DNA from: Antilocapra americana
Taxonomy: Eukaryota; Chordata; Mammalia; Artiodactyla; Antilocapridae
NCBI GenBank assembly: GCA_007570785.1
Contig: ML660204.1
Span: 2,604,001-2,668,000, forward strand
Length of the DNA stretch: 64,000 nucleotides
Direction of reading: 5' to 3'
Below the pieces are notes generated by a model that was not told where the DNA came from, searched no databases, and saw only the letters and a list, made by a program, of their open reading frames with translations. The position numbers and the translations under genes are program-made. Positions within the stretch are counted from its first letter, which is position 1, and each line of letters opens with the position of its first letter. Shown here piece by piece: positions 1 through 12,560 of this stretch.

Positions 1-29
1 GGCCAAAATCCTCTCCACTCTCACCTCAA

Positions 30-515
30 GCTTCCCTACCTCTGCCTTTGCTGCTGTTTCTCCTGGAATACCTTCCTCCTGCCTCCACTCCAAGCTCCTT
101 TTCTAGGAAGCCTCCATGATCACTCCCAGCAGTGTGACCTATCTCGCTTCTGAGCTCTGGATCAGACTGTGCTGTTCCGTTCTGTTCTTTGATACTAATC
201 ATCTTGTATTGTTTGTGTGTCCTTTTTAAATTTTTTTATATTTAAGCATGTGCACGCTTGGTTACTCAGTCATGTCTGACTCTTTGCAACCCCATGGACT
301 GTAGCCCGCCAGGCTCTTCTGTCCATGGGAATTCTCCAGGCAAGAATACTGGAGTGGGTTGCCATGCCCTCCTCCAGGGGATCTTCCCAACCTAGGAATT
401 GAACCCAGGTCTCCCGCATTACAGGCAGATTCTTTACCATCTGAGCCACCAGGGTGGCTAGCCACCAATTAGAGCCTAAGTTCCTCGAGGGTAGGGCTTA
501 GTTATTAGATCTACA
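30..515 (+). repeat. L2 LINE 3' fragment split by a SINE
   Basis: The text from 30 to about 240 and from about 465 to 515 together reads like the L2 3' region, ending in the typical 'ttcctcgagggtaggg' motif. The Bov-tA copy at 246-460 interrupts it. Confidence 0.6.
246..460 (-). repeat. Bov-tA/Bov-A SINE
   Basis: This is a near full-length ruminant SINE in reverse, with the motifs 'ggactgtagcccgccaggct', 'caagaatactggagtgggtt' and the tRNA-like head at the right. It was inserted into an older L2. Confidence 0.92.
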
Positions 516-799
516 GTGGCAATTTTCAAAATGAAAACTAGAACCTGTGCTCCAACCAGCATATGTTTCTACTTTGTTATACACTCCCATAACCATCTTC
601 AAAAATCTAAACCATTGGTATCCAATATGCACCATACACTCAGAAACTCTGTAACAGCACCCTTCACAGACCTGAGTAATCAGCCAGTTACACCCCTTAC
701 TGCTGAGCCCAGAAGCAGCTCAGAATTCTCCCAGAATAATGTGGCAGGTAGCTAATACCACCTGGATTTGGCCTGTGAGATGAAACCTCTGGGCCATCT

Positions 800-912
800 G
801 GAATAGGCACTCCTTGAGAGCAGGGACTTGTCTATGGGATTCTCATCCACAGGGCCAGCACCCTGCCTGGCATATAATAGGCTCTTAGTAAGTATCTATT
901 GAGGGAATGAAT
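800..912 (+). repeat. L2 LINE 3' end
   Basis: Contains 'gagcagggacttgtc', 'ctgcctggcatataataggc' and the terminal 'attgagggaatgaatg', the recognisable L2 tail. Confidence 0.65.
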
Positions 913-984
913 GCCCTCCTAGAAAAGTCAATCACAGATATAAATGTAATGACTAACTCATTTAAAAGATAGGCTGGGCTGGGG

Positions 985-1150
985 CATCAGATCTGTCTCA
1001 GATCTATGACGTTGCACAAGTTACCAAACCTCTCCGAGCTTCAGTCTCCACGTCTAAAAATGGAGTAGTGGTACCTGCTTTACCAGCTTGTTGTGAGAAT
1101 TGAATGAATCATATGCAGTGCTTAGGACATAGCTGACACTCCATAAACGT
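985..1150 (+). repeat. MIR SINE
   Basis: The order 'cacaagttaccaaacctctc', 'cttcagtctcc', 'aaaatggag' and 'gttgtgagaattgaatgaa' follows the MIR consensus. Confidence 0.7.
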
Positions 1151-1734
1151 GTTTCCAACTTCCTCTTGGAAGGAGTCCAGCTACAGGTTACTGAAACGAA
1201 AGTCAACTGGTTCAAGTGAAAACAGGGGTGTTTTTCATGGAAGAAGCTGGGAAAGGCTGCTGGGCAGAGAGAAGTGCCAACTGCACGCTTCTACTCTCTG
1301 CCTAGAACCGGGATGGTGTAGAAAACCCGGGTCACCTCACCACAGCTGCATCAGTACCACTAAATGATAACAGGAAGTGCTCCATCTGCATGAGGGACAC
1401 TCTGCTGAGCGTGGGGTAGAGCCCAGTCTCACATAGTTCCCAGCAGCCCCCCAGATGGGGAAGGTGGAGCACTTTGCCTAAGGCCACACAGCCCGAGTGT
1501 GCAAACAGGCCGTGGCTGTGAACTGAATGGAGCCATCAGGGCTCCGGAAGTCTTCCCCATCCCCACATAGCTGAGTCATGGATTTCTCAGGTGGGAGCTG
1601 AGAGCCAGAGGGCTGACTCCCTCATGCTTCACCCCGTTTAGTTCTACTTAGCCCCTTGCTTGGAAGCACAGGACCCTGCCAGAGACTCCTTACAATACCA
1701 CCCCCTCAAAAATACCCGAAAGTGATATCCTAAA

Positions 1735-1862
1735 GGGGGCACAGCATATTGTATGGCTATGGAATCCCAGCCTGCCTGGGCTAAAATCTCTATGCTTAGG
1801 CCACGTGAGCTTGGGCAAGTCACTCCATCTCTCTGAGCCACAGTTTCCTCACCTGTGAGAAT
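1735..1862 (+). repeat. MIR SINE fragment
   Basis: Contains 'tgggcaagtcactccatctc' followed by 'cagtttcctcacctgtgaga', the MIR core and 3' part. Confidence 0.65.
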
Positions 1863-2384
1863 GATTTCACTTCATATTTATTAGCACAGAGTACCCAGTG
1901 ACACGGGGCCCATGGGAAGAGCCAGCTCAATTTGAATTATTATAATATCCACATTATTGAATTTTTGTTTTATCTAGGTGAGAAAAAGTGTATCCATTAC
2001 TGTTTTAAATGTGATCAGAGATCAAATAAATTACTTGCATCCTTTCTGGACCATCCATCCAGGTTGGAGCTTCTCCCAGGATAAGCTTCCGGTAAGTGGG
2101 AAGCTAAGGTCTGCAGAGGGCCCACTACTGTGGCGGCCCCACCATCTGGGCCCTCGCTTCCTCTAATCTTCCCCTTGAATCCTGTATTTCTCCAAAGGCA
2201 CTGACCCCAGCCACCTGGAACAGAGACCTCTGGGTAGAGAACACTTGTTAAAAAGACAGATCCCAGGGCACAACCAGGCTTGCTGCACCCTACTCTGCCT
2301 TTGACTCCCTTCTCCAGGTGACCAGGACACAACCTATAACGTGAGAGCTAGTGTCTTGCTCCTTCTCGACCCAGTTTCTTCTCA

Positions 2385-2585
2385 GATCCAGTGCCTACAG
2401 TGTGCTAAGCATGGGGCAAGGGGCTTTCCACCCCTTACCTCCTTGAAACCCCTAAAACATGACCACTGGAGTGTTGTGACAAGTAAACTGAGACTCAGAC
2501 AGGTATGGTGAGGGCCCATGATCACATGTGGTAAGCCATGGAACTGGGATTTAAACCTAGAATCTGTCTGCTTTTCCCCTTGCAG
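2385..2585 (-). repeat. MIR SINE
   Basis: The reverse-strand MIR pattern is visible: 'agtgtgctaagc', 'aaactgagactcagacagg', 'gggatttaaacc'. Confidence 0.6.
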
Positions 2586-3164
2586 GTTATGGCAACTGTG
2601 CCACCCTCAGTAGCCTGGCCCTGGGTCTAACTTGGTAATTTTCTGGTGAAAGTTGGTCGCAGCAGCCAACTTCTTAATCAGAGGCACAGGAGGAGCATCT
2701 AAACATACACAGGCAACTTGGGGGTAGAGGAAGTGTTGGCATTTGGGCTTGAGGAGGGGAGTCAGCCAAGGTTTGTGATCACCCATCAACAGAAACTGGC
2801 TGTGGGTTACTTAAGCAAGAAAGGAACTTATTAAAGGTTACTGGGGAGCCCACCACCTTTAAGTCAGTCAGAGAGTCCAGCGTGGAAGTCTTATGACCCA
2901 GATCACCTCTCAGCCCCTAATCACGGGACACTGACATGGCAACCGGTCTCATTGACTCCCAGACCTGGCCAGAACCTCTGTCCCTGATGACTCCAGACAC
3001 TGGATGTAGGCACGGCCAAAGTGAGTCTGTGTGCCCCTGTCTCCTTGGGTCATGGATCCCCCAAAGTTTTGCACTGGGGCCACATGACTGGGGGAGTCTT
3101 AGTCGTGTGCCCAGCCCTCACTGCAAAGCATCTGGTAAATCAAGGGTGCTCTGTTGGAAGTATC

Positions 3165-3252
3165 ATTGTTGTTCAGTCGCTCGGTCATGTCTGACTCTTT
3201 GCGTCCCTGTGAACTGCATGCAGCATGCCAGGCTTCCCTGTCCTTCACCCTT
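3165..3252 (-). repeat. BovB LINE 3' fragment
   Basis: Begins with the antisense BovB end 'ttgttgttcagtcgctcgg' and continues through 'ccaggcttccctgtccttca', then stops. It is strongly 5'-truncated. Confidence 0.75.
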
Positions 3253-5956
3253 ATTAATGTCATAAGTGGGGCATTCACCAGACATCTTTCAGGATGGCCT
3301 GAAAACAGGGCATCCGGTAAGAATGCACATGTCCACTAAGATCAGGGACCATGAAGATCCAACCAGTTCTGAGGGCTGCCATGAACCAGGAGCTGTGCCA
3401 GGTGGTTCACATCTATCAGCTTCCATCTTTGTCTACAGACATAATGCCAGTTTACTGATGAGAAAGCTCAGGTCCAGGATCACAGGAGGCATGAGCGCTG
3501 TTGATCTGGGTCCATCAGACCTGAGGCAGGGCTGGTGGCCACCACCAGGACGTAGGGCACTGCTTTTTGCTTCCTGTGAGGGGACCAACCGCACACCTCC
3601 AGATTGCACACTTGTAATTCCCCTGCCTTCTGCATGCCTCTGAGCTCCACAGGATGGTCCCTCAACATCCCTGGGAGGGAGACAGACAGGGTATTATTAT
3701 CCCATCTTATAGGTGGGAACCCAAGTCAGTGGAGGGATTTGTCTGGCTCAGAGAGCAGCCATGAGAGGTCTGGGGTCTCCCCAAACTGGTCTTCTCTTAC
3801 TAATTCTCTACTCCATTTCCTAGGGAAGCCCAGCTTCCCTTCTGAAGAGAGCTTAGAGAGCCAGTTGGGAACACCCCTTTTCCCTGCCTTTGCCTGGCAG
3901 AGAGTCAGCTTCTGGGGAAGGCTGTGGGGTGGAAGTGCATGGGCCCTAGTACAACTTGGGGAGGAGAAGGAAGGCAAAGTGAGCCCTAGAATGTATGTTC
4001 AAAGCCCCGTTTCTCCAGTTGCTTGAGTTGCTTTGCTAAAGAATCGCTCTCCTCCAGGGCTGGAAAAATGTCCCCAGTCCCTTCAGCCCACCGGGAGATA
4101 TCTCTTCCAGCCCCTTACAGTAGGGCTTTGCTAGCTGAGTACAAAACACGTGGGAACTGTGGCCCATCTTCCTGGGTAGTGGGTTTTTACAGGAGGTTTA
4201 GGATCTAATCAGATATTGAAACATCTTCCCAGTCTTTGCAATTTTCACACTGTGTTACCTGCAACACTCAGAACAGCGGATGGGGCTGCAGCTGCAACAG
4301 CAGGAAGGAGAGGGCAGAAGGACCTCCGGCTGAGTGATCCCCTATAAGACGCCCACCAAGAAGTCCAGGCGAACTTCAGCTTACTTAGGTACTTAGGTAG
4401 CACGGATTTAATCACATGGCCATACAAGTTACACTCAAGGCTGGGCGCATTAGAAGATAATATTGGAGTTCTGTTACAAAGGGAAAGGGGAGCATGCGTA
4501 CTGGGTAGACAACAAGCAGTCTCTGCCCCCCATGTCAAGATGCGTTAAGATCCAGCAAAGGGCCAACTCAGCTTCAGTCGGTCCCCGCTGGGCCCGAGAC
4601 ACCGCAGGTATCCAGCCTGAGGATTTGGCATCATACATCCAGAGCCAGATATCTATCAGTCCGTGCTGATAGGTGAAATCCCTCTGCCCAATCACCCCAG
4701 GGCCAGGTATTCGGCAACTGGAAATCCTCCTATAGCCCAGAGCGTACTGAAATTATTGGGACCAGTCCTTCCCAAACTGTTCACCTTGGCCTACTTTGCC
4801 TTTTTCTTGGAAACCCCAATAAAGACTGCAACTTAAGCATTCTCCCCTCCCCCTCCTGACCACCCTGTGTTTTTGCCACGCATGGCACGTATGTTTCCTG
4901 TCTCTAGACTTGTGCATGCATAGAACCTTTGTTTCCCTGAGCCTCTCCTCTGCCTGCTCCGTGGCCACACCTGATGAACCATCTCATAGAAGAACACAAG
5001 ACAGGTCTCCAGAGACTGAACATCCTCCACCCCATTTCTCAGCTCCACCTTGGTTCTGCTTTCTGGAGAAATGAGAAATGTACTAGTCAAGGGAGGAGAG
5101 GTCACACACGCTGCTGCATAACTAACCACTCAAGTCTCAGTGGCACCGGCACGTCCATCCAAAGCTGCTGGGTCTCTCTGGTCACCTCCCCCAGGGCCCA
5201 GGCGACAGAGCAGTCACTACCTCAAAGGCCAGCAGAAGCCATGATGGAGGAAGAGCGTCTTCACCTGGCAATTGCCTCTGCTCGCATGTACGTCATTGGA
5301 CAGGGCTAGACAGATGACCCCACTCCATCACAAGGGGGCAGGAAGTGCCATCTCCCCACGTGCCTGGAGGGCAGAGCCTGGGAAATAACATGGAGAATGA
5401 CACTAAGGATGCCCTCAGGCCTCTGTTTGGGATGTCACCAGGTGGCTGTGGTCACCTGTGCAGGGGCAGAGGGAGTGTCTGTGTCCTGGATGTGGGGGTG
5501 GGGTTGCACTGAGTCCAGCAGCAGGGACCTACCTGGAGTGGTGGGGCTGAAGAGAAGAAAGACATCGGACAGCCCTGAGCCTGCAGCTGTCAGGCCGGAC
5601 AGGCCTTCCAGTCCGCCAGGTTCCTCTTCTGCAAAATCGAACCCATACTTCTCAAACAGCAGTTATGGTGAAGAGTAATTAAAACACACAAGTAACATGG
5701 GGAAATGTGCCTTTTATATTCAGCCTTTCATGGAAGGAAATACTTTTCAGTGGAAGATCCTTTGCCCTACTGAGCCCTTTGATGAGCTTGGGTGGACAAA
5801 CTTGAGAGCAGAAGGTTGGCAAAGAGAGGCTCAGGGGAGGCAAGGGGCTTATTTTAAGACTGTTTATAAAGCACAAAATATCCCTAAGATTTCTTTGAGG
5901 GTGACCTTGTCTATTTGGGATGATTTGGGCAGAATCAATGGAGATTATGGGGTATC

Positions 5957-6294
5957 CAGGCTCCCCTAGTAGCTCAGCTGGTAAAGAATTCCCCTGCAGT
6001 GCAGCAGACTCTGGTTCTATTCCTGGGTCAGCAAGGTCCCCTGGAGAAGGGATAGGCTACCTGCTCCGGTATTCATGGACTTCTCTGGTGATTCAGACAG
6101 TAAAGCATCTGCCTGCAATGCAAGAGAGGTGGGTTCAATCCCTGGATTGGGAAGATCCCCTCGAGGAGGGCATGGCGACCCACTCTAGCAATTTTGCCTG
6201 GAGAATCCCCATGAACAGAGAGGAGCTTGGTGGGCTACAGTTCATGGGGTCGCAAAGAGTGAGCCACAACTGAGTGACTAAGCACAGCACAGCA
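5957..6294 (+). repeat. Dimeric Bov-tA SINE
   Basis: Two tRNA-derived heads stand in tandem (5960-6070 and 6083-6180), followed by one Bov-A tail ending 'ctgagtgactaagcacagc'. The repeated units 'cagctggtaaagaattcc' and 'cagacagtaaagcatctgcc' show the head-to-tail arrangement. Confidence 0.85.
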
Positions 6295-8240
6295 TCCAAG
6301 CCCTCACACACCCCATCCACACACATCCAAGCCCTCCCCTCCAACTACCCCTATCGAAACTGGGAACAAACCAATTGTTCGTATAATGGGAAGAGAAGAT
6401 TCAGGGGTTTCTGTTGCAGTCCACAGGATGGGGGAGCAGAAGGAGGGAAGTGGGAGAGGGAAGGCAGCAAGGTGACAGCTGCTGGCAGGAACGTAATGGC
6501 CAGAGAGGTCCCCCTGGGAGCGTGAAGGCCACAAGAGGGTACTCTGAGAATAGGCTGAGGCTTTGAAGCTGTGATGTGATGTGAGCCCTGGCTCATCCCC
6601 ACACCTCACGTCTTGAGCAAACTCCCTCTGATGACAGAAGGCTTGCTGCTGCACAGTAGTCACTCAGCATGCTGCCCTGTGATGTTCATGTTGCGTCAAA
6701 GCCAACTTGTGGACAGGGAGGCCTGTTCTGCCTCCTGGGCTGAGGGTAGAGAGAAAGCAGATCAAAAACCAGATCCTGGTCCTGCCCAGCACAAAGAAAC
6801 ACACTGATAAGGCTTGGACATGCTCTTCTGGAAGACTCTCATGGCCAGCCCAGAGTGGTGGGCTTGTCTGAGCAGAGAAATGGGAGACAGGGCAGCAGAA
6901 AGACAAGAAAGAAACTTCCTGAGATCGGCAGTCACCTTGTTAATCTAGGTGTGCAGGCCATTTGGCAGATGGGACAAACTGAGTCCTGGGGGGATCAACT
7001 TTCCCATAGTTAGCCAGAAAGCCAGCAGTACAGCCAGGGAGGAGGGAAAGGGAAGCACAGAGAATGGGAGGCCTTGCCCAAGGCCACATAGCAATTCCAG
7101 GGCAGAGCCAGGATGCAAGGACTCCAGAGCCCATCTCTTCCAGCTGCCAGCCTGGGAAAGCTGTCCAGCCCTTTTATCCACTTTTTGCCTCATGCCAGGG
7201 GAGAGGTTGAGTGGTGGGGTGAGGAGAGGCAGCGTGATCTAAGAAATCCACTCCAGCCCAGACATTAGGACTGAACTGGTCCCCCTTGCACCCTGGTGGG
7301 AGCAGCCATCCCTCTAAACTGACAGTACCTGCGAAGACAGCCATACTCTGGGTGGGACAACAGACCTGGAGCTCAGCCTCCTACACGCGTGATCTCATTG
7401 AACCATCAGGAAGCCTTGAGAGATGTCTCTGCTATTTTCGATTTTTCCAGAGAGGAGACTAGGGAGAGCTGGACCAAGGCCTCAGAGCCAGTCCAGGGCT
7501 CCAACTCTGAGTGGGAGGGCCCTGACTGGGACTGACTAGGAGTGGGTTGGCGGGGGTGGAGTGGGGGTGGCGAGAGGGTGGGCTCCCCAGCCGGATGCAC
7601 CCTGGCCTGAGCAGGAAGGAGGGAACAATGGACGGCGGCCTCAGCGGGGCTGCCGGCTTCCGGAGCCAGGGTGGGGCCCGCTGGGGTCTGGCCTGAGTCT
7701 GGCTGCCAAAGATTGTAGGAAAGAGGTTCCTGCACAGGAGACTAACAAGATTAACATCGTCTGAGTACTCAAGTGTGCCAGGACCTACATTCACTGCTTT
7801 AGGTGGAGTTATCTCCTGGAGTCTTCACTTTGTTACTATCCCCATTTTACAGATGAAATCGAAGCACAGGCAGTTTAAATAAAATAACCAAGGTTAAGTA
7901 AGGGGTGAAAGCAATAGTTGAACCTGAGCGGTCTGGCTCCAAATCCTATGCTCTTGACCACCATAAACTTGATTCACACACACACCCTACCTCCTTACAC
8001 ACACATTTTCTTGTAAATTTCCTTTTTTTCACTTAAAGCTTTCTGTGTCATAAATACAGTCCTTAGTTGTCCTTCTTGGAAGTCCCAACCAGCTGGGAAG
8101 ATGTCCTTGCACCCAGCCCCCCACCCCACGTCTTTCCCACTATTTGAAGGACCTGATTTCCATTTCTACCGCAGGTGTCCTGTCCTTGAGGTAGGGCTGG
8201 TTCCTCAAATTTAAATTGGTGATAACATCAGGGATGGGCC
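6295..8240. other. Intergenic with old MIR remnants
   Basis: Reverse MIR-like sequence is visible around 6950-7125, 7395-7520 and 7800-7965 ('cccattttacagatgaaatc' is the clearest). The GC-rich 7,550-7,690 block has open frames on both strands but no recognised protein and no splice context that I trust. Confidence 0.5.
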
Positions 8241-8392
8241 AGTGGCTCCTGTGTCCACAGGACTCTCCTGGCAAGAATACTGGAGTGGGTTGCAATTTCC
8301 TTCTCCAGGGGATCTTCCCGACCCAGGGATCAAACCCAGGTCTTCTGCATGCAGGCAGATTCTTTACCGTCTGAGCTACCAAGGAAGCTCAG
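8241..8392 (-). repeat. Bov-tA SINE, truncated
   Basis: Reverse SINE with 'caagaatactggagtgggtt' and 'ggcagattctttaccgtctg'. Its Bov-A tail is mostly missing. Confidence 0.88.
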
Positions 8393-8393
8393 T

Positions 8394-9681
8394 GGGTGCT
8401 TAAGCCCCTCCTAATCTCTATCAGAAGCCCCTCCATCACCCCCAAAAGATGCACCATCTACATAAAATTATACACTTATTATGCAGAGGAAGACTTACCT
8501 GGCCTCCTTCCCACCCTGAATCAGACTAGTGCACCCAAGTCCCCCCACCACAGAGAATTCCAGAGAGAGCAGGGCTGGTGGGTTCATGCTTGCTGGGTTC
8601 CTAGCTTTGAACACTAGATAAGGAAACACTACTGGTTTCTTAGGATCTGGTTGGGTGAAGATGTGGCCCTTCCCAGAGTGGAAAAAGATCCAGCCTGGCT
8701 AGCAGTGGTGGTTCCAAAATCCACAGAAGGCAGGGTAGCTGGAGCAGGTGGAGGAGCTGGCCTGGGGCTTGTATTTGATACAAGATTAAGGCATCAGATT
8801 GGCACCGTCAAGGACTGGGAAGGCCTATGGGAATCTTGGGCCCCTCACCCAACTCCCTTCCTACTCGGACAAACTGGGAGATCCCAGTATAGCAGGGATG
8901 AGGCCGGGGTTTGTTAAAGCCACCCCACTACATCTGCTGGGAGGAAGTCCTTTCCCAAAGAGGCTGGTGGAGCTTCTCCTCCAAGAAGGATGAGCCAGCG
9001 GGGGGCCCCCGTCCCAAAGTCTCCTTGGGTACTCACAAGATCAGCTGGGAGCACTAGATGGGGGACCAAGATACCTGAGCTCTGTGTTCCAGTTTTATCC
9101 CCACCGGGGGCTGCTGTATGACCTTGAACCAGTCGTTCTCCTGCTCTGGGCCTCCAGCTTCCCCGCCCCACCACACCAGGGATCTCCAAGGACTCTCCCC
9201 ACTCTTGACAGGTGGTCTGACAATGGCACATTCCCCTCTGGGGCCACCTGAGCAGCCAGGTGGATGATCTGGTACAAGTCATCTCTCTGAACCTTCCTTT
9301 CATATTTTCCAAAGACAGTTATAATTTGGGGGTCATCCAGCATTCACTTCTCCTTCTTATGGTATCATCAACCCCCGATTTTCTTCAGGGGAAGCTCCTC
9401 CCCCACCTCAGCCTCGGGCAGTGGGTGGAGTTGAAACTACCCCTGACTACAAGGGGACAAGTGAGACTAAGCCAGGCCCAGACCTGCATTCCATCCCCTG
9501 AGCCTCCAGTGAACTGCCCAGAGGGTACTCATGTAGACTGCCGTCCCAGTCACCGGCAGTTGGGCTTAGGACTTATTCCAAATGTTGAGAAGAATGGGAG
9601 CATCAAACCTGAGAGGGTTGGCTGCTGGAGTTGCTGGCAGCTGTCCTGCCTCGGCTGGAAATGGAGCCTTTGCAGAGCCAG
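8394..9681. other. Intergenic, no gene recognised
   Basis: A MIR-like stretch is visible near 9075-9165 ('tgctgtatgaccttgaacca'). The rest has no recognisable gene or repeat. Confidence 0.5.
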
Positions 9682-9707
9682 GTGTGTGTGTGTGTGTGTG
9701 TGTGTGT
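9682..9707. repeat. (GT)13 microsatellite
   Basis: Thirteen GT units run directly into the Bov-A end of the following SINE. This is a common ruminant arrangement in which the SINE tail seeds a dinucleotide repeat. Confidence 0.97.
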
Positions 9708-9899
9708 TAGTTGCTCAGTTGTGTCTGATTCTTTGCAACCTCATGGACTGTAGCCCGCCAGGCTCCTCTGTCCATTCTCCAGGCAAGAATATTGGAGTGG
9801 TTTGCCATTCCTTTCTCTAGGGGATCTTCCCAACCCAGGGTCGAACTCAGCTCTCCTGCATTGCAGGCAGATTTTTTACGGTCTGAGTCACCAAAAGGC
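9708..9899 (-). repeat. Bov-tA SINE
   Basis: Reverse SINE from 'ttagttgctcagttgtgtct' to 'ggtctgagtcaccaaaaggc'. Its tail abuts the GT microsatellite. Confidence 0.92.
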
Positions 9900-10059
9900 C
9901 CCCAGCCCAGCTGTGCTTGAAGCCAATTGCCTCTTCTTAGGCTTTCTACATCCAAGAGCTAATATTTAAAGTACCTTTTTCACTTAAGCCAGTTTAAAGT
10001 GGGTTTTTGGTGCTCAAAATGGGAAGAATCATGACCATTTTGGGTTTACTTGATACTGT

Positions 10060-10170
10060 GGCAACCCAGTATTCTTGCCTGGGTAATCCAATGGACAGAG
10101 GAGCCTGGCAGGCTACAGTCCATGGTGTCACCAAGAGTTAGACACAACTGAGTTACTTCCACTTTTTTTA
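10060..10170 (+). repeat. Bov-tA SINE, 3' half
   Basis: Contains 'cagtattcttgcctgggtaa', 'gagcctggcaggctacagtc' and 'gacacaactgagtta'. The tRNA head is missing. Confidence 0.88.
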
Positions 10171-10844
10171 AGACGTTATCAATTGTAAGATTTTTAAAGA
10201 AAATATATCTATTTAGTAACTTTTTGGTGAAAAAGGCATATCAGGGATGCCCTCTAAAAAACTTACGGTAGCGTATTTTATTTCTAAAATTGCACATCGT
10301 GGTCACTTTGGTGACTTGATCAAAGATTAAAGTTCTTCACATTCTTTGGATGAATTTGGCAAGTTTTGTTTTGCCTGGGTGATGACAGCCTTCTGAACCT
10401 TCAATAACCTTCTATTTCCATGTGGCAACATTTTAGAAGCCACGGTAAGTGATAATTAGGGGTTCAACCTGATAAAAATCCATCAGGCTTGATCTCAGCC
10501 ATCCGAGGAACTGGCCAGAGACAGCGAGGACACCTAACTCCCCCTCCCCCTGCTGGCCGACATGTTCCTTGGACATCAGTTGTCAGACACATCCTCATTC
10601 CAGAGACAGGGAGATGTGTGTGTGGGACCCATGTGTCAGAACTAGTTACAACTGTAACTGTGAGACATTTCCTGTGGGACAGACACTAAGCCAAGCAGAA
10701 CAAGGGCATGGCCTTGGGTGATGATCATCACCACTCTGTTCCTCCACTGCCACATCTGTAAAAGAGAACAGCAGCTTCATAGGGTGGTTACAAAATCTAA
10801 TGAAAAACAAATCAGTCATACTCTTGGAACTTTGTGGTACCAGA

Positions 10845-11025
10845 ATTTTCCAGTAAGTATCAGGTATTATTTTTTTTTCATTCTCACAACTACTCTTTCA
10901 GATCAATATAATGATCCAACTTTATGGTTTAGGACACTGAGAATAGGGGCAAGAGTCATGTCCAAGGTGACTCATCTGAGAAGGTGGTTGATCTGGGACT
11001 CAAAGCCAGGCCTGTGGAGTACCCA
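10845..11025 (-). repeat. MIR SINE (diverged)
   Basis: Reverse MIR pattern with 'ttaggacactgagaatagg' and 'gggactcaaagccaggcc'. Confidence 0.5.
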
Positions 11026-11454
11026 GGCTTATGTTTCTAACTCATGCCATCTAGATCTCCAGCCAGCAGCTGGGCTCCTAACCCCAGAGGTGCAGGGTTT
11101 GGGGCAGGGGGGCAGGTGTGGGCCAAGGGGGACTTGAGGGTTCAGTTCTTAGACAGGGCAGGGAAAGATCATATTCGCTCACCAGCCACAATCACCGCCC
11201 AGACCATGGTTTAAGCCTGATGTGTGGAATCCTTGACCCAGGGACTTGTCCAAGGCCATTCTGGCCAGGAGCAGCAGGGCTCAGGCTGGAGCCCCTGTTC
11301 TCTGTCTCATCCCAAGTTCCTCATGTTTCACTGCCCTCCCCCGCCAGACCATCCCAGCACCACGTCCTTCAAGAAGCCCCCAGCCACCATAGTTCATGTC
11401 CACATTTGCTGTGTCTTGCTCTGGCAAAGCCTTAATACCTGCTGGCACTTCATA

Positions 11455-11605
11455 CATGGACTTTGGAGTTGGGCCAACCTTGGATTTGAACCCCTTTCCT
11501 GTCACTTATTAATGTAATCCTGGGCTTTTTTCCCTTCCTTTTCTGAACCTCAGTTTCCTCACCTATAAAATGGGCTACAGAAGCCCATCTTGTGGAGTCG
11601 ATGTG
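11455..11605 (+). repeat. MIR SINE
   Basis: Reads 'gactttggagttgggccaac', 'cttggatttgaaccc', 'cagtttcctcacctataaaa' in MIR order. Confidence 0.7.
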
Positions 11606-11739
11606 AAGTTTCGGGCAAAGTCAGGGCTGAATTAGCCTTCATGATCAGCGATTTTCTCACTACTCCCTCCTCTGCAGCATAATTATTGTCATTAGCAATC
11701 ACCAAATAAATCATAAGAATAATGACCAGAAAAGAAATT

Positions 11740-12560
11740 CAGGGTGTGAAGTTTCTTTATTGGACTTCACATATATATAATTGTAGCAGTGAAAAACAAC
11801 AAACCAAATCAACAAATATAGTATTATAGTACAAAAAAAGGAAAAGTAATGAGCTAGTATTAATGTCTTTTTTCATTTTGCAAAAATAACTAGAGTGAAC
11901 CCAGTAAGTCTGGGGTGTGATCTGCATGTGGAGTGAAAATATGCGGTCACGCAGGCTCTGTTGCTGCCTCTCACAGTCACAGCGCTGTCACTGCTTAAGT
12001 CACCTTTGCTGTTCAGGCTCCAGGGGGTGCAGAACACTGGAGGGTAAACTAGCTGTGTCTGGAGTTGAGTTTAACTGTTACAAACTGTTACCAAACTAGA
12101 AACAAATGCCTGTAGTTGAGTCTGGGTGTGTGGGGGAAGCCAAGTGTATAATGAAGTTCTCTGGATTAACTTCCATGTGGACCACAGTGTTTATTACAGG
12201 AAAAGTTGTTTTAAACTGTGCTAATAGCCTGTTCTTAAAACTTAATAGTAACCGCAGTGACCATTTAGAACCTAGACTAGCAAAACATTTTTACCAGGAG
12301 GAGAAAGTTAATCACTGATTTGAGTTAGAACTGCCAGTGCAGAGTGATAATAAAAAGCAGGCGCCTTTCAGAGGTTTCATTACCGCTTCTCAACTCTACA
12401 GAAAACACCCCTCTCATACTCCGCACTGGGAGGCCTCCCTCTGCCCACCCTTGACACTTCTCTGTACTCATTTCCAGGTAAGTGTCGTTTTGAGGACCAC
12501 TGCTAGATTTAACCACAGGACATCCCCAGAGAGGGGAGAATGAGGGAAGGAGGGAAGGAG
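11740..12560 (-). other. Unassigned minus-strand 3'-end-like segment
   Basis: On the minus strand this roughly 800-bp stretch resembles a 3' UTR. It is moderately AT-rich, matches no repeat family I can name, and ends in AATAAAG at 11761-11755, about 20 bases before its left limit. No coding exon is recognisable upstream. It could be a processed-pseudogene tail, the end of a non-coding transcript, or conserved non-coding DNA. Confidence 0.35.
11756..11761 (-). terminator. Candidate polyadenylation signal AATAAA
   Basis: A canonical hexamer on the minus strand at the left end of the segment above. It is not linked to any gene I recognise. Confidence 0.35.

Larger units (their letters stand above)
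461..5955. other. Intergenic, no gene recognised
   Basis: Apart from the listed L2, MIR and BovB pieces, and weaker MIR-like stretches near 1395-1530, 3385-3530 and 3690-3760, I see no exon-like coding pattern or gene family. The open frames of 60-140 codons have no recognisable content. Confidence 0.6.

Noticed and set aside
7550..7700. Small GC-rich block as a possible second CpG promoter
   Set aside because: Few CpGs compared with the FKBP1A island, and no exon or transcript evidence nearby.
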